In this document: piece by piece, positions 24,888-33,424 of the stretch | How positions within the stretch are numbered: the stretch's first letter is position 1 | How the letters are laid out: the number at the start of each line of letters is the position of its first letter | Assembly (NCBI GenBank): GCA_947373185.1 | Contig: CANBWP010000020.1 | Location: 1 to 43,823 of the forward strand | Length of the DNA stretch: 43,823 nt | Reading direction: 5' to 3' | Source of the DNA: Comamonadaceae bacterium | GTDB lineage: Bacteria; Pseudomonadota; Gammaproteobacteria; Burkholderiales; Burkholderiaceae_C | Position numbers and translations under genes: made by a program | Notes under the pieces: model-generated | The model's database searches: none | The model's input: the letters and a program-made list of their open reading frames with translations, nothing else | What the model was told of the DNA's origin: nothing

Positions 24888-26752
24888 ATTTCGATCTTCG
24901 AGCCCAATTCCACCACCGCATTGTTGGGCAATTTCAAGAATTCGGCTGCGGCACTGGCGTTCAAGTGCATCTGCGCAAAGAGCTTTTCACGCCATGTGGC
25001 CATGCCGCCACCAATGGTGGGAATCACAATGTCGCGAGACAAGAAATAACTGGTGCTCATCGGATCGAGCTCAGCGCCGTGGCCTTTCAAACTCTCCAAG
25101 GCCTTTGGCAAATCGGGGTCGTTTTTGAAACCGTAGTTGACGATCACTTGCCAGCAATCATGGCCCAAGGGCTCAATTTCCAAGCGCTTGTTCATGCCAA
25201 TCCATGGCACTTCGTGGCTGCGCACCGTGACGAATAAATTCTGACGGTGCAAGATCTTGTTGTGCTTCAAGTTGTGCAGCAAGGCATTGGGGACATTGCC
25301 AATTTCTGCGGTGAGAAACACCGCCGTTCCCTCGACACGAACAGGCGGCGCCACAAAGATGGCTTCCAAGAAATCAACCAGACTGAATGAGTCGGCCTTG
25401 AGCGAATCATTGAGCAAGCGACGACCATCACTCCAAGTGATCATGAGCAAGAAAATTCCGCCCCCAATGACCAAGGGGAACCAACCGCCTTCAAACAACT
25501 TGAGCAGGTTGGATGCCCAGAAAGCAAAATCGACTGCAAAGAAAAAGCCAGTGGCGCCAATGCACAAGGCCAACGGCAAATTCCAGCTGTAGCGGATCAC
25601 AAAAAAGGTCAACACCGTGGTGATGAGCATGTCGGTACAGACGGCAATGCCATAGGCGGCTGCCAAATTGCTGGACGATTTGAACAAGGCCACCGCTAAA
25701 ACGATCAGAACAAACAAACCCCAGTTCACAAAAGGCATGTAGATCTGTCCGGTTTCTTTGACGCTGGTGTGCAGCACTTGCAAACGTGGCAAATAACCCA
25801 GTTGGATCACTTGTTTGGTGACGCTGAAGGCGCCCGTGATCAGGGCTTGCGAGGCAATCACGGTGGCCAAGGTGGCCAGTCCGACCAAGGGAATGAGTGC
25901 CCACTCAGGGGCCATCATGAAGAATGGGTTTTTCACAGCTTCCGGGTTGGACAACAACAAAGCGCCTTGACCAAAATAATTCAAGGTAAGGGACGGCATC
26001 ACAATGCTGAACCAAGCCAAGCGAATGGGCTTCTTGCCAAAGTGGCCCATGTCAGCGTAGAGGGCCTCGCCACCGGTCACGCACAACACCACCGCACCCA
26101 AGATGATGAAGGTGATGCCAGGAAAATCCCAAATGAATTTGACGGCGTAGTAAGGACTGATGGCCCACAAAATGTCGGGCTGCGTCGCAATGTGGTACAC
26201 GCCCAAAAACGCAATGCAAGCAAACCAGACCATGGTGATTGGGCCAAAAAATTTGCCAATGCCGGTGGTACCGCGCTTTTGAACCGCAAACAAGCCAAAC
26301 AAAATCACGAGCGTCAGAGGAATCACCGCTTTGGTGAATGCGGGCGAGACCACTTCTAAACCTTCAACGGCCGAGAGCACCGAAATGGCAGGCGTGATCA
26401 CGCCATCGCCATAAAACAAACAGGTGCCAAAGATGCCCACCATGAGCAGCACTTTGCGCAGTTGCGGCTTGTCCTTGACGGACTGAGAGGCCAAGGCCAG
26501 CATGGCCACCAAGCCGCCTTCACCATGGTTGTCGGCTCTCAGCACCAAGGTGACGTACTTGACCGACACGATGGTGGTGAGGGTCCAAAAGAAGATGGAG
26601 AGAATGCCGTAAATGTTGTCGGGGGTGAAGGGCACATGGCCAGAACCAAACACCTCTTTCAAGGCATACAGAACACTGGTACCGATATCGCCATAGACCA
26701 CACCGATGGCGCCCAAAGTGAGGGCGACGAGAGAAGACTTGCTTGAAGACAC
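24884..26752 (-). CDS. kup: Low-affinity potassium transporter Kup
   Basis: A 622-residue K+/H+ symporter of the HAK/KUP/KT family with about 12 membrane helices followed by a cytosolic C-terminal domain of about 150 residues. The N-terminal signature is [36 protein letters not shown] and [20 protein letters not shown] are conserved family stretches. Length matches E. coli Kup (622). The start is GTG at 26752: an in-frame TGA lies just 6 bases upstream and no ribosome site can be seen, because a terminator-like hairpin and T tract occupy that place. Confidence 0.95.
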   Translation of the reverse strand: MSSSKSSLVALTLGAIGVVYGDIGTSVLYALKEVFGSGHVPFTPDNIYGILSIFFWTLTTIVSVKYVTLVLRADNHGEGGLVAMLALASQSVKDKPQLRKVLLMVGIFGTCLFYGDGVITPAISVLSAVEGLEVVSPAFTKAVIPLTLVILFGLFAVQKRGTTGIGKFFGPITMVWFACIAFLGVYHIATQPDILWAISPYYAVKFIWDFPGITFIILGAVVLCVTGGEALYADMGHFGKKPIRLAWFSIVMPSLTLNYFGQGALLLSNPEAVKNPFFMMAPEWALIPLVGLATLATVIASQALITGAFSVTKQVIQLGYLPRLQVLHTSVKETGQIYMPFVNWGLFVLIVLAVALFKSSSNLAAAYGIAVCTDMLITTVLTFFVIRYSWNLPLALCIGATGFFFAVDFAFWASNLLKLFEGGWFPLVIGGGIFLLMITWSDGRRLLNDSLKADSFSLVDFLEAIFVAPPVRVEGTAVFLTAEIGNVPNALLHNLKHNKILHRQNLFVTVRSHEVPWIGMNKRLEIEPLGHDCWQVIVNYGFKNDPDLPKALESLKGHGAELDPMSTSYFLSRDIVIPTIGGGMATWREKLFAQMHLNASAAAEFLKLPNNAVVELGSKIEI

Positions 26753-26782
26753 AAAAAATCAGCCCGGCAACCAGGCCGGGCT
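26753..26782 (-). terminator. Rho-independent terminator abutting the kup start
   Basis: Arms AGCCCGGC (26761-26768) and GCCGGGCT (26775-26782) flank a 6-base loop. On the minus strand they are followed by GA and six T (26758-26753), immediately before the kup GTG at 26752. By form it is a complete intrinsic terminator for the gshA transcript, yet it fills the whole ribosome-binding region of kup. Confidence 0.8.
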
Positions 26783-26833
26783 TGTTGTTCAGAATGTCAG
26801 CGATTCTGCGCCTGTTTTTGAATCTTTGCCATG

Positions 26834-26914
26834 GAGGCCAAGCTCTAAAAGACAGGCCTCTTTAGAAATGTTGCAATGCAACAACTGGCACCTCAAAGCG
26901 ACGACTTTAGTCGT
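26834..26914 (-). promoter_or_regulatory. Structured gshA-kup intergenic leader
   Basis: The rest of the 154-base gap holds three more inverted repeats: GAGGCC/GGCCTC arms (26834-26839 and 26855-26860), a 15-base palindrome TGTTGCA-A-TGCAACA (26869-26883), and ACGACT-TT-AGTCGT (26901-26914) across the gshA stop codon. The 15-base palindrome could be an operator; the others look like RNA stems. No known riboswitch is recognised. Confidence 0.45.
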
Positions 26915-28202
26915 AAATTTCAGCCTCTGGATCGGTGGCTTCCAGCTCGTAGCTGGCGGCCAACATGGCCAAACGGCCAATCACGCCATACATGTAGAAG
27001 CGGTTGGGCACGCTGGCACCGGGTTTCATGCCGGGCTGGGGCAAATGCGGGGTGTCGGCAAAGGCCAGAGGGACAAAGCTGGCACCAGGCGCATTGAGGT
27101 TTTCGTCCACACCCCGTTCGGCATGCACGCGGTAGAAGCCGCCCACCACATAACGGTCCATCATGTAGACCACGGGTTCGGCCACGGCGTCGTTCATGCG
27201 CTCGTTGGTGAGCACCCCTTCTTGAATGATGACGTCGCTCACCACCTGGCCGTCCTTGATGACACTCATCTTGTTGCGCGTTTTGCGGTTGAGCACATCC
27301 AAATCGGCCACATCACGTACGGTCATGATGCCCATGCCGTAGGTGCCGTTGTCGGCCTTGACCACCACAAAGGGTTTTTCGTTGATGCCGTACTCTTTGT
27401 ATTTGCGTTTGATTTTGGTCAGCAAAGCGTCCACGTTGCTGCGCAAGGCCTCAATGCCGATGCCCTCAGCAAAGTTCACATCACCGCATTGGCTGAACAT
27501 CGGGTTGATGAGCCATGGGTCAATGCCCAAGAGTTTGCCAAAACGTTTGGCCACCTCTTCGTAGCTTTGAAAGTGCAGCGTTTTGCGGCGGACGCTCCAA
27601 CCGGCATGCAGCGGCGGCAAGAGGTGCTGCTCGTGCAGTTCTTCCAAAATGCCAGGCGCGCCAGCAGACAAATCGTTGTTGAGCAAAATGGTGCAAGGGT
27701 CAAAGTCTTTGAGGCCCACTCGGTGCTTGGTGCGAATCACGGGCTCCAAGGTCACTTGCTCGCCGCCTGGCAAATCAATGCGTGTGGACTCTTTGATCTC
27801 TGGATTGATCGAGCCAATGCGCACATTCAAACCCGCCATGTGAAAGATGCGCTGCAGCTGCACCACGTTGCTCAAATAGAAAGTGTTGCGCGTGTGGTTT
27901 TCAGGAATGATGAGCAGGTTTTTGGCTTCAGGGCAGATTTTTTCAATTGCAGCCTGCGCAGCTTGGACCGCCAAGGGCAACATCTCAGGCGATAAATTGT
28001 TCCAGCCGCCCGGAAACAAATTGGTGTCAACTGGCGCCAATTTGAAACCTGCGTTGCGAATATCGACGGAGGTGTAAATGGGCGGCGTGTGCTCCATCCA
28101 CTCCAAGCGGAACCAACGCTCAATGGCGGGCATGGAGTCGAGCACTCGTTGCTCGAGCTCGTTGATGGGGCCATTCAAGGCGGTGACTAAATGCGGAACC
28201 AT
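26907..28202 (-). CDS. gshA: Glutamate-cysteine ligase (proteobacterial GshA type)
   Basis: A 431-residue protein of the GshA family first defined in Acidithiobacillus and common in betaproteobacteria, distinct from the E. coli GshA fold family. Recognisable stretches are ERWFRLEWMEHTPPIYTSVD, NAGFKLAPVDTNLFPGGWNN, FVVVKADNGTYGMGIMTV and the C-terminal NRFYMYGVIGRLAMLAA. The KADNGTYGMG segment resembles the glycine-rich nucleotide loop of ATP-grasp enzymes. It makes gamma-glutamylcysteine, the first step of glutathione synthesis. It lies 24 bases after proA on the same strand. Confidence 0.92.
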   Translation of the reverse strand: MVPHLVTALNGPINELEQRVLDSMPAIERWFRLEWMEHTPPIYTSVDIRNAGFKLAPVDTNLFPGGWNNLSPEMLPLAVQAAQAAIEKICPEAKNLLIIPENHTRNTFYLSNVVQLQRIFHMAGLNVRIGSINPEIKESTRIDLPGGEQVTLEPVIRTKHRVGLKDFDPCTILLNNDLSAGAPGILEELHEQHLLPPLHAGWSVRRKTLHFQSYEEVAKRFGKLLGIDPWLINPMFSQCGDVNFAEGIGIEALRSNVDALLTKIKRKYKEYGINEKPFVVVKADNGTYGMGIMTVRDVADLDVLNRKTRNKMSVIKDGQVVSDVIIQEGVLTNERMNDAVAEPVVYMMDRYVVGGFYRVHAERGVDENLNAPGASFVPLAFADTPHLPQPGMKPGASVPNRFYMYGVIGRLAMLAASYELEATDPEAEIYD

Positions 28203-28226
28203 AAATGCCTTGCAGAAATTGAGGTG

Positions 28227-29528
28227 TTAGTTTCTGACTTCGCCTTCGCCCAGCACAACGTACTTGAGCGAAGTGAGTCCTTCGATACCCACAGGGCCAC
28301 GGGCGTGGAATTTGTCGGTGGAGATGCCAATTTCGGCGCCCAGTCCAAACTCAAAGCCGTCGGCAAAGCGGGTGCTGGTATTGACCATGACGCTGGCCGA
28401 ATCGACCTCGCGCAAGAAGCGCTGCGCATGCATGTGATCGCGCGTGAGGATGGCGTCGGTGTGGTGGCTTGAATAATGATTGATGTGCTCAATGGCCTGA
28501 TCGAGGCCTTCGACCACCTTGATGCTGATGATCGGCGCCAGGTACTCTTCAAACCAATCTTGCTCGGTGGCGTCAAGCAGTGTGGCGCCACTGACTTGCG
28601 ACAAGATCAGTTTGGCTTTGGGGCAGCAACGCATTTCGACGCCTTTGTCGGCGTAGACCTTGCCAATGAGCGGCAAAAATTCTGCGGCCACACCCTGTGC
28701 GACCAGCAAGCCTTCGCTGGCATTGCAAGGGCTGTATTTATGGGTCTTGGCGTTGTCGGCCACCTTGACGGCCATGGCCACATCGCACGGATCGTCGACA
28801 TAAGTGTGGCAGTTGCCGTCCAAGTGTTTGATGACTGGCACTTTGGCATCGCGGCTGATGCGCTCAATCAGACTTTTGCCGCCTCGGGGAATGATGACAT
28901 CGACATACTCGGGCATGGCAATGAGCTGCCCCACCGCTTCTCGGTCGGTGGTTTGCACCATTTGAACCGCGTTGACGGGCAAGCCCGACTCTTGCAAGGC
29001 TTGCTGCACCAACAGGGCCAGCGCTTTGTTGGAGTCGATGGCTTCAGAGCCGCCACGCAAAATGCACGCATTGCCGCTTTTGATGGACAAACTGGCCGCT
29101 TCAAGGGTCACATTGGGCCGGCTTTCGAAAATCATGCCGAAGACCCCCAAGGGCACGCGCATTTGGCCCACCCGAATGCCACTGGGCTGCTGTTTCATGC
29201 CCATGATTTCACCAATCACGTCGGGCATGGCGGCCAATTGCTCGCACCCTTCAGCACAAGTGGCCAAGACTTTGGGCGTCAGGCGCAGACGATCGACCAT
29301 GGGGGCCGGCAAGCCCGCCGCTTCAGCCCGGACCAAATCCTTGGCATTGTCAATTTGAAGGGCAGCAGTGTTCTCGCGCAACAAAACCGCCAAGCGTTTC
29401 AAAGCCTTGTTTTTGGAGGCCGTTGAAGCTTTGGCCATGAGGGCAGAGGCCACTTTGGCCTGTTGCCCCAAAACCTGCATGGCGGCGTGCAGTTCAGTTT
29501 GCAAAGAATTCGGCATAGGTGCGTTCAT
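28227..29528 (-). CDS. proA: Glutamate-5-semialdehyde dehydrogenase (gamma-glutamyl phosphate reductase)
   Basis: A 433-residue NADPH-dependent enzyme of proline synthesis, aldehyde-dehydrogenase superfamily. The catalytic cysteine is in [47 protein letters not shown] and [12 protein letters not shown] are family-specific. [19 protein letters not shown] closes the protein. In many species the Cys motif is CNALETLLV, so ASEG here is a mild variation. The partner proB is not in the window. It is placed between the hydro-lyase/lyase cassette and gshA. Confidence 0.96.
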   Translation of the reverse strand: MNAPMPNSLQTELHAAMQVLGQQAKVASALMAKASTASKNKALKRLAVLLRENTAALQIDNAKDLVRAEAAGLPAPMVDRLRLTPKVLATCAEGCEQLAAMPDVIGEIMGMKQQPSGIRVGQMRVPLGVFGMIFESRPNVTLEAASLSIKSGNACILRGGSEAIDSNKALALLVQQALQESGLPVNAVQMVQTTDREAVGQLIAMPEYVDVIIPRGGKSLIERISRDAKVPVIKHLDGNCHTYVDDPCDVAMAVKVADNAKTHKYSPCNASEGLLVAQGVAAEFLPLIGKVYADKGVEMRCCPKAKLILSQVSGATLLDATEQDWFEEYLAPIISIKVVEGLDQAIEHINHYSSHHTDAILTRDHMHAQRFLREVDSASVMVNTSTRFADGFEFGLGAEIGISTDKFHARGPVGIEGLTSLKYVVLGEGEVRN

Positions 29529-29552
29529 GCCCCTATTTTCGCACTCTTGCGC

Positions 29553-30473
29553 TCAAACGGGGAACTGGCGCTCCCAATTTTCCACTTCGGGCAAGCCCAA
29601 ACAGTCGTTGTACTCTTGGCCGCTGAGCTGCCGAGGCTTCGCAGCCAGGGTGTGGCCATCGGTTTGCAAGTGCTGAAGCGCCTCGCGCATGGCAAAGCCC
29701 ACGGCATTGCGCAACAAGGCGGGGTAAATGGCCAAGGCCACACCATGGGTGTGCAATTGAGACGCGGGCAAGCCCAGTAGCGGCCCCCCTGCATCGACAT
29801 TAACCGTGCAAGGAATGCGCAGTGCTTCAGAAATGTGCTGAATGTCGTCCAACAAACCCGCGTGCGCTTTTAATTCCACAAAGACCGCATCGGCGCCAGC
29901 TTTCTCAAAGGCTTGCGCCCGCAAAATGCCAGCGGCCAAGCCTTCGGCACCCACACTGTCGGTGCGCGCGATGACCATGAATTGGTCGTCTTTGCGGGCT
30001 GCCACGGCGGCTTCAATTTTGGCCACCGCTTCACGAAAGGGCAGCACGCTGCGGTCGCCAGGCAGTTGGGCACAGCGTTTGGGTGAGATCTGGTCTTCCA
30101 TGTGGATGGCCGCAACGCCCGCCGCTTCAAACTCTTCAATGGTGCGGCGCACGCCCACCACATTGCCATAGCCGGTATCGGCGTCGCACACGAGCGGCAA
30201 GTTGATGCACGAAGCCACACGGCGCGCATGGCCCGACATGAGGGACAAATCGATCAAGCCCACATCCGGACGTCCGAGCAAAGAGGCCGAGACACCATTG
30301 CCCGTCATGTACACCGCCTCGAAACCCAGTTGCTGCACCATGCGAGCACCGTAGCCATCGAATACGCCAGGCGCCACCACAGCGGTGCCGCCTTGCTGGG
30401 CCAGTTTCAAACGAGCCCGAAGTTGTGTTCGCAGTTGCGTGGGTGTGAACTGCGTTGTGGCGTGTGCACTCAT
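29553..30473 (-). CDS. Isocitrate lyase/PEP mutase family C-C lyase
   Basis: A 306-residue TIM-barrel enzyme of the ICL/PEPM superfamily, which includes 2-methylisocitrate lyase, 2,3-dimethylmalate lyase, oxaloacetate decarboxylase and PEP mutase. Visible: GVFDGYGARMVQQLGFEAVY, metal-binding CDADTGYGNV, AAIHMEDQISPKRC and FMVIARTDSVGAEGL. The active-site loop reads KRCAQL, whereas lyases have K-K/R-C-G-H, so Cys is kept and the G-H pair is lost. Start ATG 30473 overlaps the LeuD-like stop as ATGA; a frame extension to 30488 exists. Context with a hydro-lyase pair suggests cleavage of a substituted malate, not PEP chemistry. Confidence 0.88.
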   Translation of the reverse strand: MSAHATTQFTPTQLRTQLRARLKLAQQGGTAVVAPGVFDGYGARMVQQLGFEAVYMTGNGVSASLLGRPDVGLIDLSLMSGHARRVASCINLPLVCDADTGYGNVVGVRRTIEEFEAAGVAAIHMEDQISPKRCAQLPGDRSVLPFREAVAKIEAAVAARKDDQFMVIARTDSVGAEGLAAGILRAQAFEKAGADAVFVELKAHAGLLDDIQHISEALRIPCTVNVDAGGPLLGLPASQLHTHGVALAIYPALLRNAVGFAMREALQHLQTDGHTLAAKPRQLSGQEYNDCLGLPEVENWERQFPV

Positions 30474-30979
30474 GCTGAAATTTTCCAATCAGGGTATTTT
30501 TTCAGGAAAGGAATCAGCCCACCTTCTCGCAAAATCGCGCGAATGGCTTCTGGCACGGCACCCAGTGGCCGCGTCAATTGACGCGAGGGCACACACACCG
30601 TTTGGCCTGCCATGTCGACTTCAATGAGGTCACCCTCGTTCATGCCCGACACATCACACTCCACCACGGGCAAGCCGTTGTTGATGGCGTTTCTGAAAAA
30701 CTGTCGTCCAAAGGAAGGCGCCACAATGGCCGCCACACCCATGCGGCGCAAGATGTGCACCGCCTGCTCGCGAGATGAATTGATGCCAAAGTGTTTGCCT
30801 GCCACGATGACGCTGCCAGCCACAAAGCGTGGCGCAAAGCCAGGTGAGACCGCCTCAAAGGCTTGGCCCGCAATGAAGGCCTCGTCTTTGCCGGGCAAGT
30901 ATTTGCCGGAGCAATTCAAATCGGTGTTGACGTCGTCGCCCAGCACATAGACACGACCTTGAATGGCTTGATCAAGCAT
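30470..30979 (-). CDS. Aconitase-family hydro-lyase small subunit (LeuD2/DmdB-like)
   Basis: A 169-residue swivel-domain subunit. GRVYVLGDDVNTDLNCSGKY is the family start and VAGKHFGINSSREQAV the conserved substrate-binding serine/arginine motif (usually GxNFGCGSSREHA). The short length, against about 200 for the leucine-pathway LeuD, puts it in the LeuD2/HacB/DmdB group. Start ATG 30979 has GGAGG 6 bases upstream and overlaps the large-subunit stop by 8 bases. It acts with the large subunit to hydrate or dehydrate a dicarboxylate or its alkyl derivative. Confidence 0.88.
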   Translation of the reverse strand: MLDQAIQGRVYVLGDDVNTDLNCSGKYLPGKDEAFIAGQAFEAVSPGFAPRFVAGSVIVAGKHFGINSSREQAVHILRRMGVAAIVAPSFGRQFFRNAINNGLPVVECDVSGMNEGDLIEVDMAGQTVCVPSRQLTRPLGAVPEAIRAILREGGLIPFLKKYPDWKISA

Positions 30980-32258
30980 GTGATGCCTCCCATTGACCGC
31001 CTGCCACAGTGCGGGGGTCGGTGATGTAGCCCGTGAGGGCAGAGGCGGCCACCGTAGCGGCCGAGCCCAACCAAATGTCGGCATCGTGATTGCCCAAGCG
31101 CCCTTGGAAATTTCGGTTGGCACTGGAGATCACCACTTCGCGGTCGCCCGGAATCAGGTGGTTGGTGATGCCCACGCAGGTGCCGCATCCAGCGGCTTCG
31201 ACAGAAGCACCGGCTTCGGTCAAGGCTTCGATCAAGCCTTCGCGCGCAGCGGCCAGATAAATTTGACGCGATGCAGGGGTGATGATCATGCGCACGCCTT
31301 TGGCCACACGCTTGCCTTTCAGCACAGCGGCAGCCTGGCGGATATCGTCCAAGCGGCCATTGGTGCAGGTGCCAATGAGCGCAAAGTTGATTTTTTGACC
31401 CATCACTTCATGGGCCGACACAATGTCGTCGACCGCATGCTTGCGGGCCACTTGCGGGGCCAACTGAGAGGCATCGATTTCAAAATGGTCGGCGTAATGC
31501 GCATCGGCATCGGCGCTCAAGGGCGCTGGTGTTTTGGCTTTGTGCGCTTTTAACCAAGCAAATGTTTTTTCATCGGCTTCCAGCAAAGCGGCCTTGGCGC
31601 CCAACTCGGCTGCGTGATTGCACAGCGTCATGCGGTCGTCAATCTCCATGCCTTGAACGGCCGAGCCCACATACTCGATGGCGCGGTAGTTCAGGCCTTC
31701 GGCGCCAAACTTGCCCAGCATGTGAAGGGTCACATCTTTGGCCCACACGCCGGGTTGCAAACGGCCTTTGAGCACCACCCGAACAGACTCGGGCACACGC
31801 AGCCAAACTTTACCGGTGGCCATGACAGCACTGACATCGGTGCCTTCAATGCCCGTCCCAAATGCGTTGAATGCGCCATAAGTCACGGAGTGGGTGTCGG
31901 TGCCCACAATCAAATCGCCGCATGTCAGGTGCCCGCCTTCGGGCATCACTTGGTGGCAAATGCCATCGCCAATGTCATACAGCACACTGCCGTGTTCGTC
32001 GGCAAACTTGCGCATGGCCGTGTGACCTTGCGCAGCTTCCACGGTGGGTGGTGGCGAGAAGTGGTCCAGCACCCAAGCCGTTTGGTGGGCGAAGGGCAAA
32101 GACTTGGCGCCCATTTTCTCCACCATGCGAATGGCATTGGGCGCACGTGCATCGTGCACCATGGCGAAACTGACACCAGCCACCACCAAGTCGCCAGCGC
32201 GCACGCTGCTCAAGCCTGCGTGCCGGGCCAATAATTTTTCAGCGAGGGTCAAACCCAT
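30972..32258 (-). CDS. Aconitase-family hydro-lyase large subunit (LeuC2/DmdA-like)
   Basis: A 428-residue [4Fe-4S] subunit. Start GLTLAEKLLARHAGLSSVRA with the VVAGVSFAMVHD stretch is typical of the ~420-residue LeuC2/HacA/DmdA class. The three iron-sulfur cysteines are in IGTCTNGRLDD and AGCGTCVG; GTDTHSVTYGAF and NRNFQGRLG complete the fold signature. Candidate substrates include isopropylmalate, citramalate/citraconate, homoaconitate and dimethylmalate. Because leucine-pathway partners (leuA, leuB) are absent and a C-C lyase follows, a catabolic role is more likely than leucine synthesis. Confidence 0.88.
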   Translation of the reverse strand: MGLTLAEKLLARHAGLSSVRAGDLVVAGVSFAMVHDARAPNAIRMVEKMGAKSLPFAHQTAWVLDHFSPPPTVEAAQGHTAMRKFADEHGSVLYDIGDGICHQVMPEGGHLTCGDLIVGTDTHSVTYGAFNAFGTGIEGTDVSAVMATGKVWLRVPESVRVVLKGRLQPGVWAKDVTLHMLGKFGAEGLNYRAIEYVGSAVQGMEIDDRMTLCNHAAELGAKAALLEADEKTFAWLKAHKAKTPAPLSADADAHYADHFEIDASQLAPQVARKHAVDDIVSAHEVMGQKINFALIGTCTNGRLDDIRQAAAVLKGKRVAKGVRMIITPASRQIYLAAAREGLIEALTEAGASVEAAGCGTCVGITNHLIPGDREVVISSANRNFQGRLGNHDADIWLGSAATVAASALTGYITDPRTVAGGQWEASHA

Positions 32259-32315
32259 GACGTCCCTTTGTTCAAAATCTTCATGACAAATTCTTGTGCA
32301 TCGCGGCGTTCATGA

Positions 32316-33314
32316 TTAACTGCCTTTGATGTTCGCCTTGCGCACCACATTGCCCCACTTGTCGCTCTCGGCCTTGATGTAGCGGGCTGCTTCAGCGGGT
32401 GTTGTGGGCGTGGGCTCTAAACCCAATTTGCGCAATTGTGCGACCACACCAGGGTCTTTCAAGGTGGCCACCAGGGCGGCGTTCAAACGCTTGATCACTT
32501 CTGGTGGCGTTTTGGCTGGGGCTGCAAAGGCATACCAATTGGTCGCCTCAAAACCAGGAAAACCAGACTCTGCAATGGTAGGCACATTGGGCAAAGTGTC
32601 TAGGCGTTTCGCACCAGTGGTGGCCAAAGGCCGCAACTTGCCCGACTGAATGTGTTGCATGGCGTCGGTCGGACTTGATAAAATGGAAGGCAAGACGCCA
32701 CCCAACAAATCGTTCATGGCCGGCGCACCGCCGCGGTAAGCCACATGCTGGTTGTTCAAGTTGGCTGCAATTTTGAGCAGCTCACCCGCCAAGTGGCCGC
32801 CACCGCCAATGCCCGAAGAGCCAAAAGACATTTTGGAATTTTCTTGGCGCGCTTGCTTCAGGTATTCGTCAAACGTTTTGACATCGCTGGCCGCGTTCAC
32901 CACCAGCACATTGCTAAAGACCACGCAAAGAGACAGCGCGGCGGTGTCGGTGACGGGGTCGTAATTGAGCTTGTTCAAATGTTGGTTGACCGACAAGGAG
33001 CCGACGGTCCCCAACATGATGGTGTGGCCATCTGGCGCCGCTTTGGTCAGCAAGTCGGTGGCAATGTTGCCGCCGGCACCAGGTTTGTTGTCAATCACCA
33101 CGCTTTGCTTGAACAGCTCTGTCAGCTTAGGCACCATGATGCGGGCCACGGTGTCGGAGCTGCCGCCGGGCGCAAAGCCGACCAAGATTTTGATGTTCTG
33201 ACTGGGGAAATTGCTTTCGGCGGTTTGGGCCTGGGCCTGTGCAGAAAAAAAGGCTTGCGCACTGAGCAATGCCATCAAGGTCCAACGGCGCGATTGAGCA
33301 AATGTCTTTGACAT
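32316..33314 (-). CDS. Tripartite tricarboxylate transporter (Bug/TctC) receptor
   Basis: A 332-residue periplasmic receptor with a signal peptide (basic start MSKTFAQSRRW, hydrophobic core, end near SAQAQAQ). Mature start FPSQNIKILVGFAPGGSSDT is the Bug loop, and PGAGGNIATDLLTKAAPDGH and PPEVIKRLNAALVATLKDPG are further hallmarks. It is the first gene of the four-gene cassette, 57 bases before the LeuC-like gene. This suggests it binds the carboxylate that the hydro-lyase acts upon. No TctA/TctB membrane genes are nearby. Confidence 0.92.
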   Translation of the reverse strand: MSKTFAQSRRWTLMALLSAQAFFSAQAQAQTAESNFPSQNIKILVGFAPGGSSDTVARIMVPKLTELFKQSVVIDNKPGAGGNIATDLLTKAAPDGHTIMLGTVGSLSVNQHLNKLNYDPVTDTAALSLCVVFSNVLVVNAASDVKTFDEYLKQARQENSKMSFGSSGIGGGGHLAGELLKIAANLNNQHVAYRGGAPAMNDLLGGVLPSILSSPTDAMQHIQSGKLRPLATTGAKRLDTLPNVPTIAESGFPGFEATNWYAFAAPAKTPPEVIKRLNAALVATLKDPGVVAQLRKLGLEPTPTTPAEAARYIKAESDKWGNVVRKANIKGS

Positions 33315-33377
33315 GAAAGTGTCTCCAGATTCTGAGTTTTGAGAGTGTAGGTCAAGCCTTGCGTTTTCTCATCCCTA

Positions 33378-33417
33378 GGGCCTTTGCTTGGGCCCACTCT
33401 GTGAGTTGCCCTCACAG
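33378..33417 (-). other. Paired hairpins after holA
   Basis: The 110-base gap between holA and the Bug receptor contains two stems: CTGTGAG-TTGCC-CTCACAG (33399-33417) and GGGCC-TTTGCTT-(G)GGCCC (33378-33395). Neither is followed by a T run on the minus strand, so a terminator role for the holA transcript is only possible. The rest of the gap is the Bug receptor leader. Confidence 0.4.
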
Positions 33418-33424
33418 ACATTGC

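Noticed and set aside
29553..32258. The LeuCD-like pair as the leucine-pathway isopropylmalate isomerase
   Set aside because: The subunits have the short LeuC2/LeuD2 lengths, no leuA or leuB is close, and the adjoining receptor and lyase fit a catabolic cassette. It remains possible and is noted in the entries.
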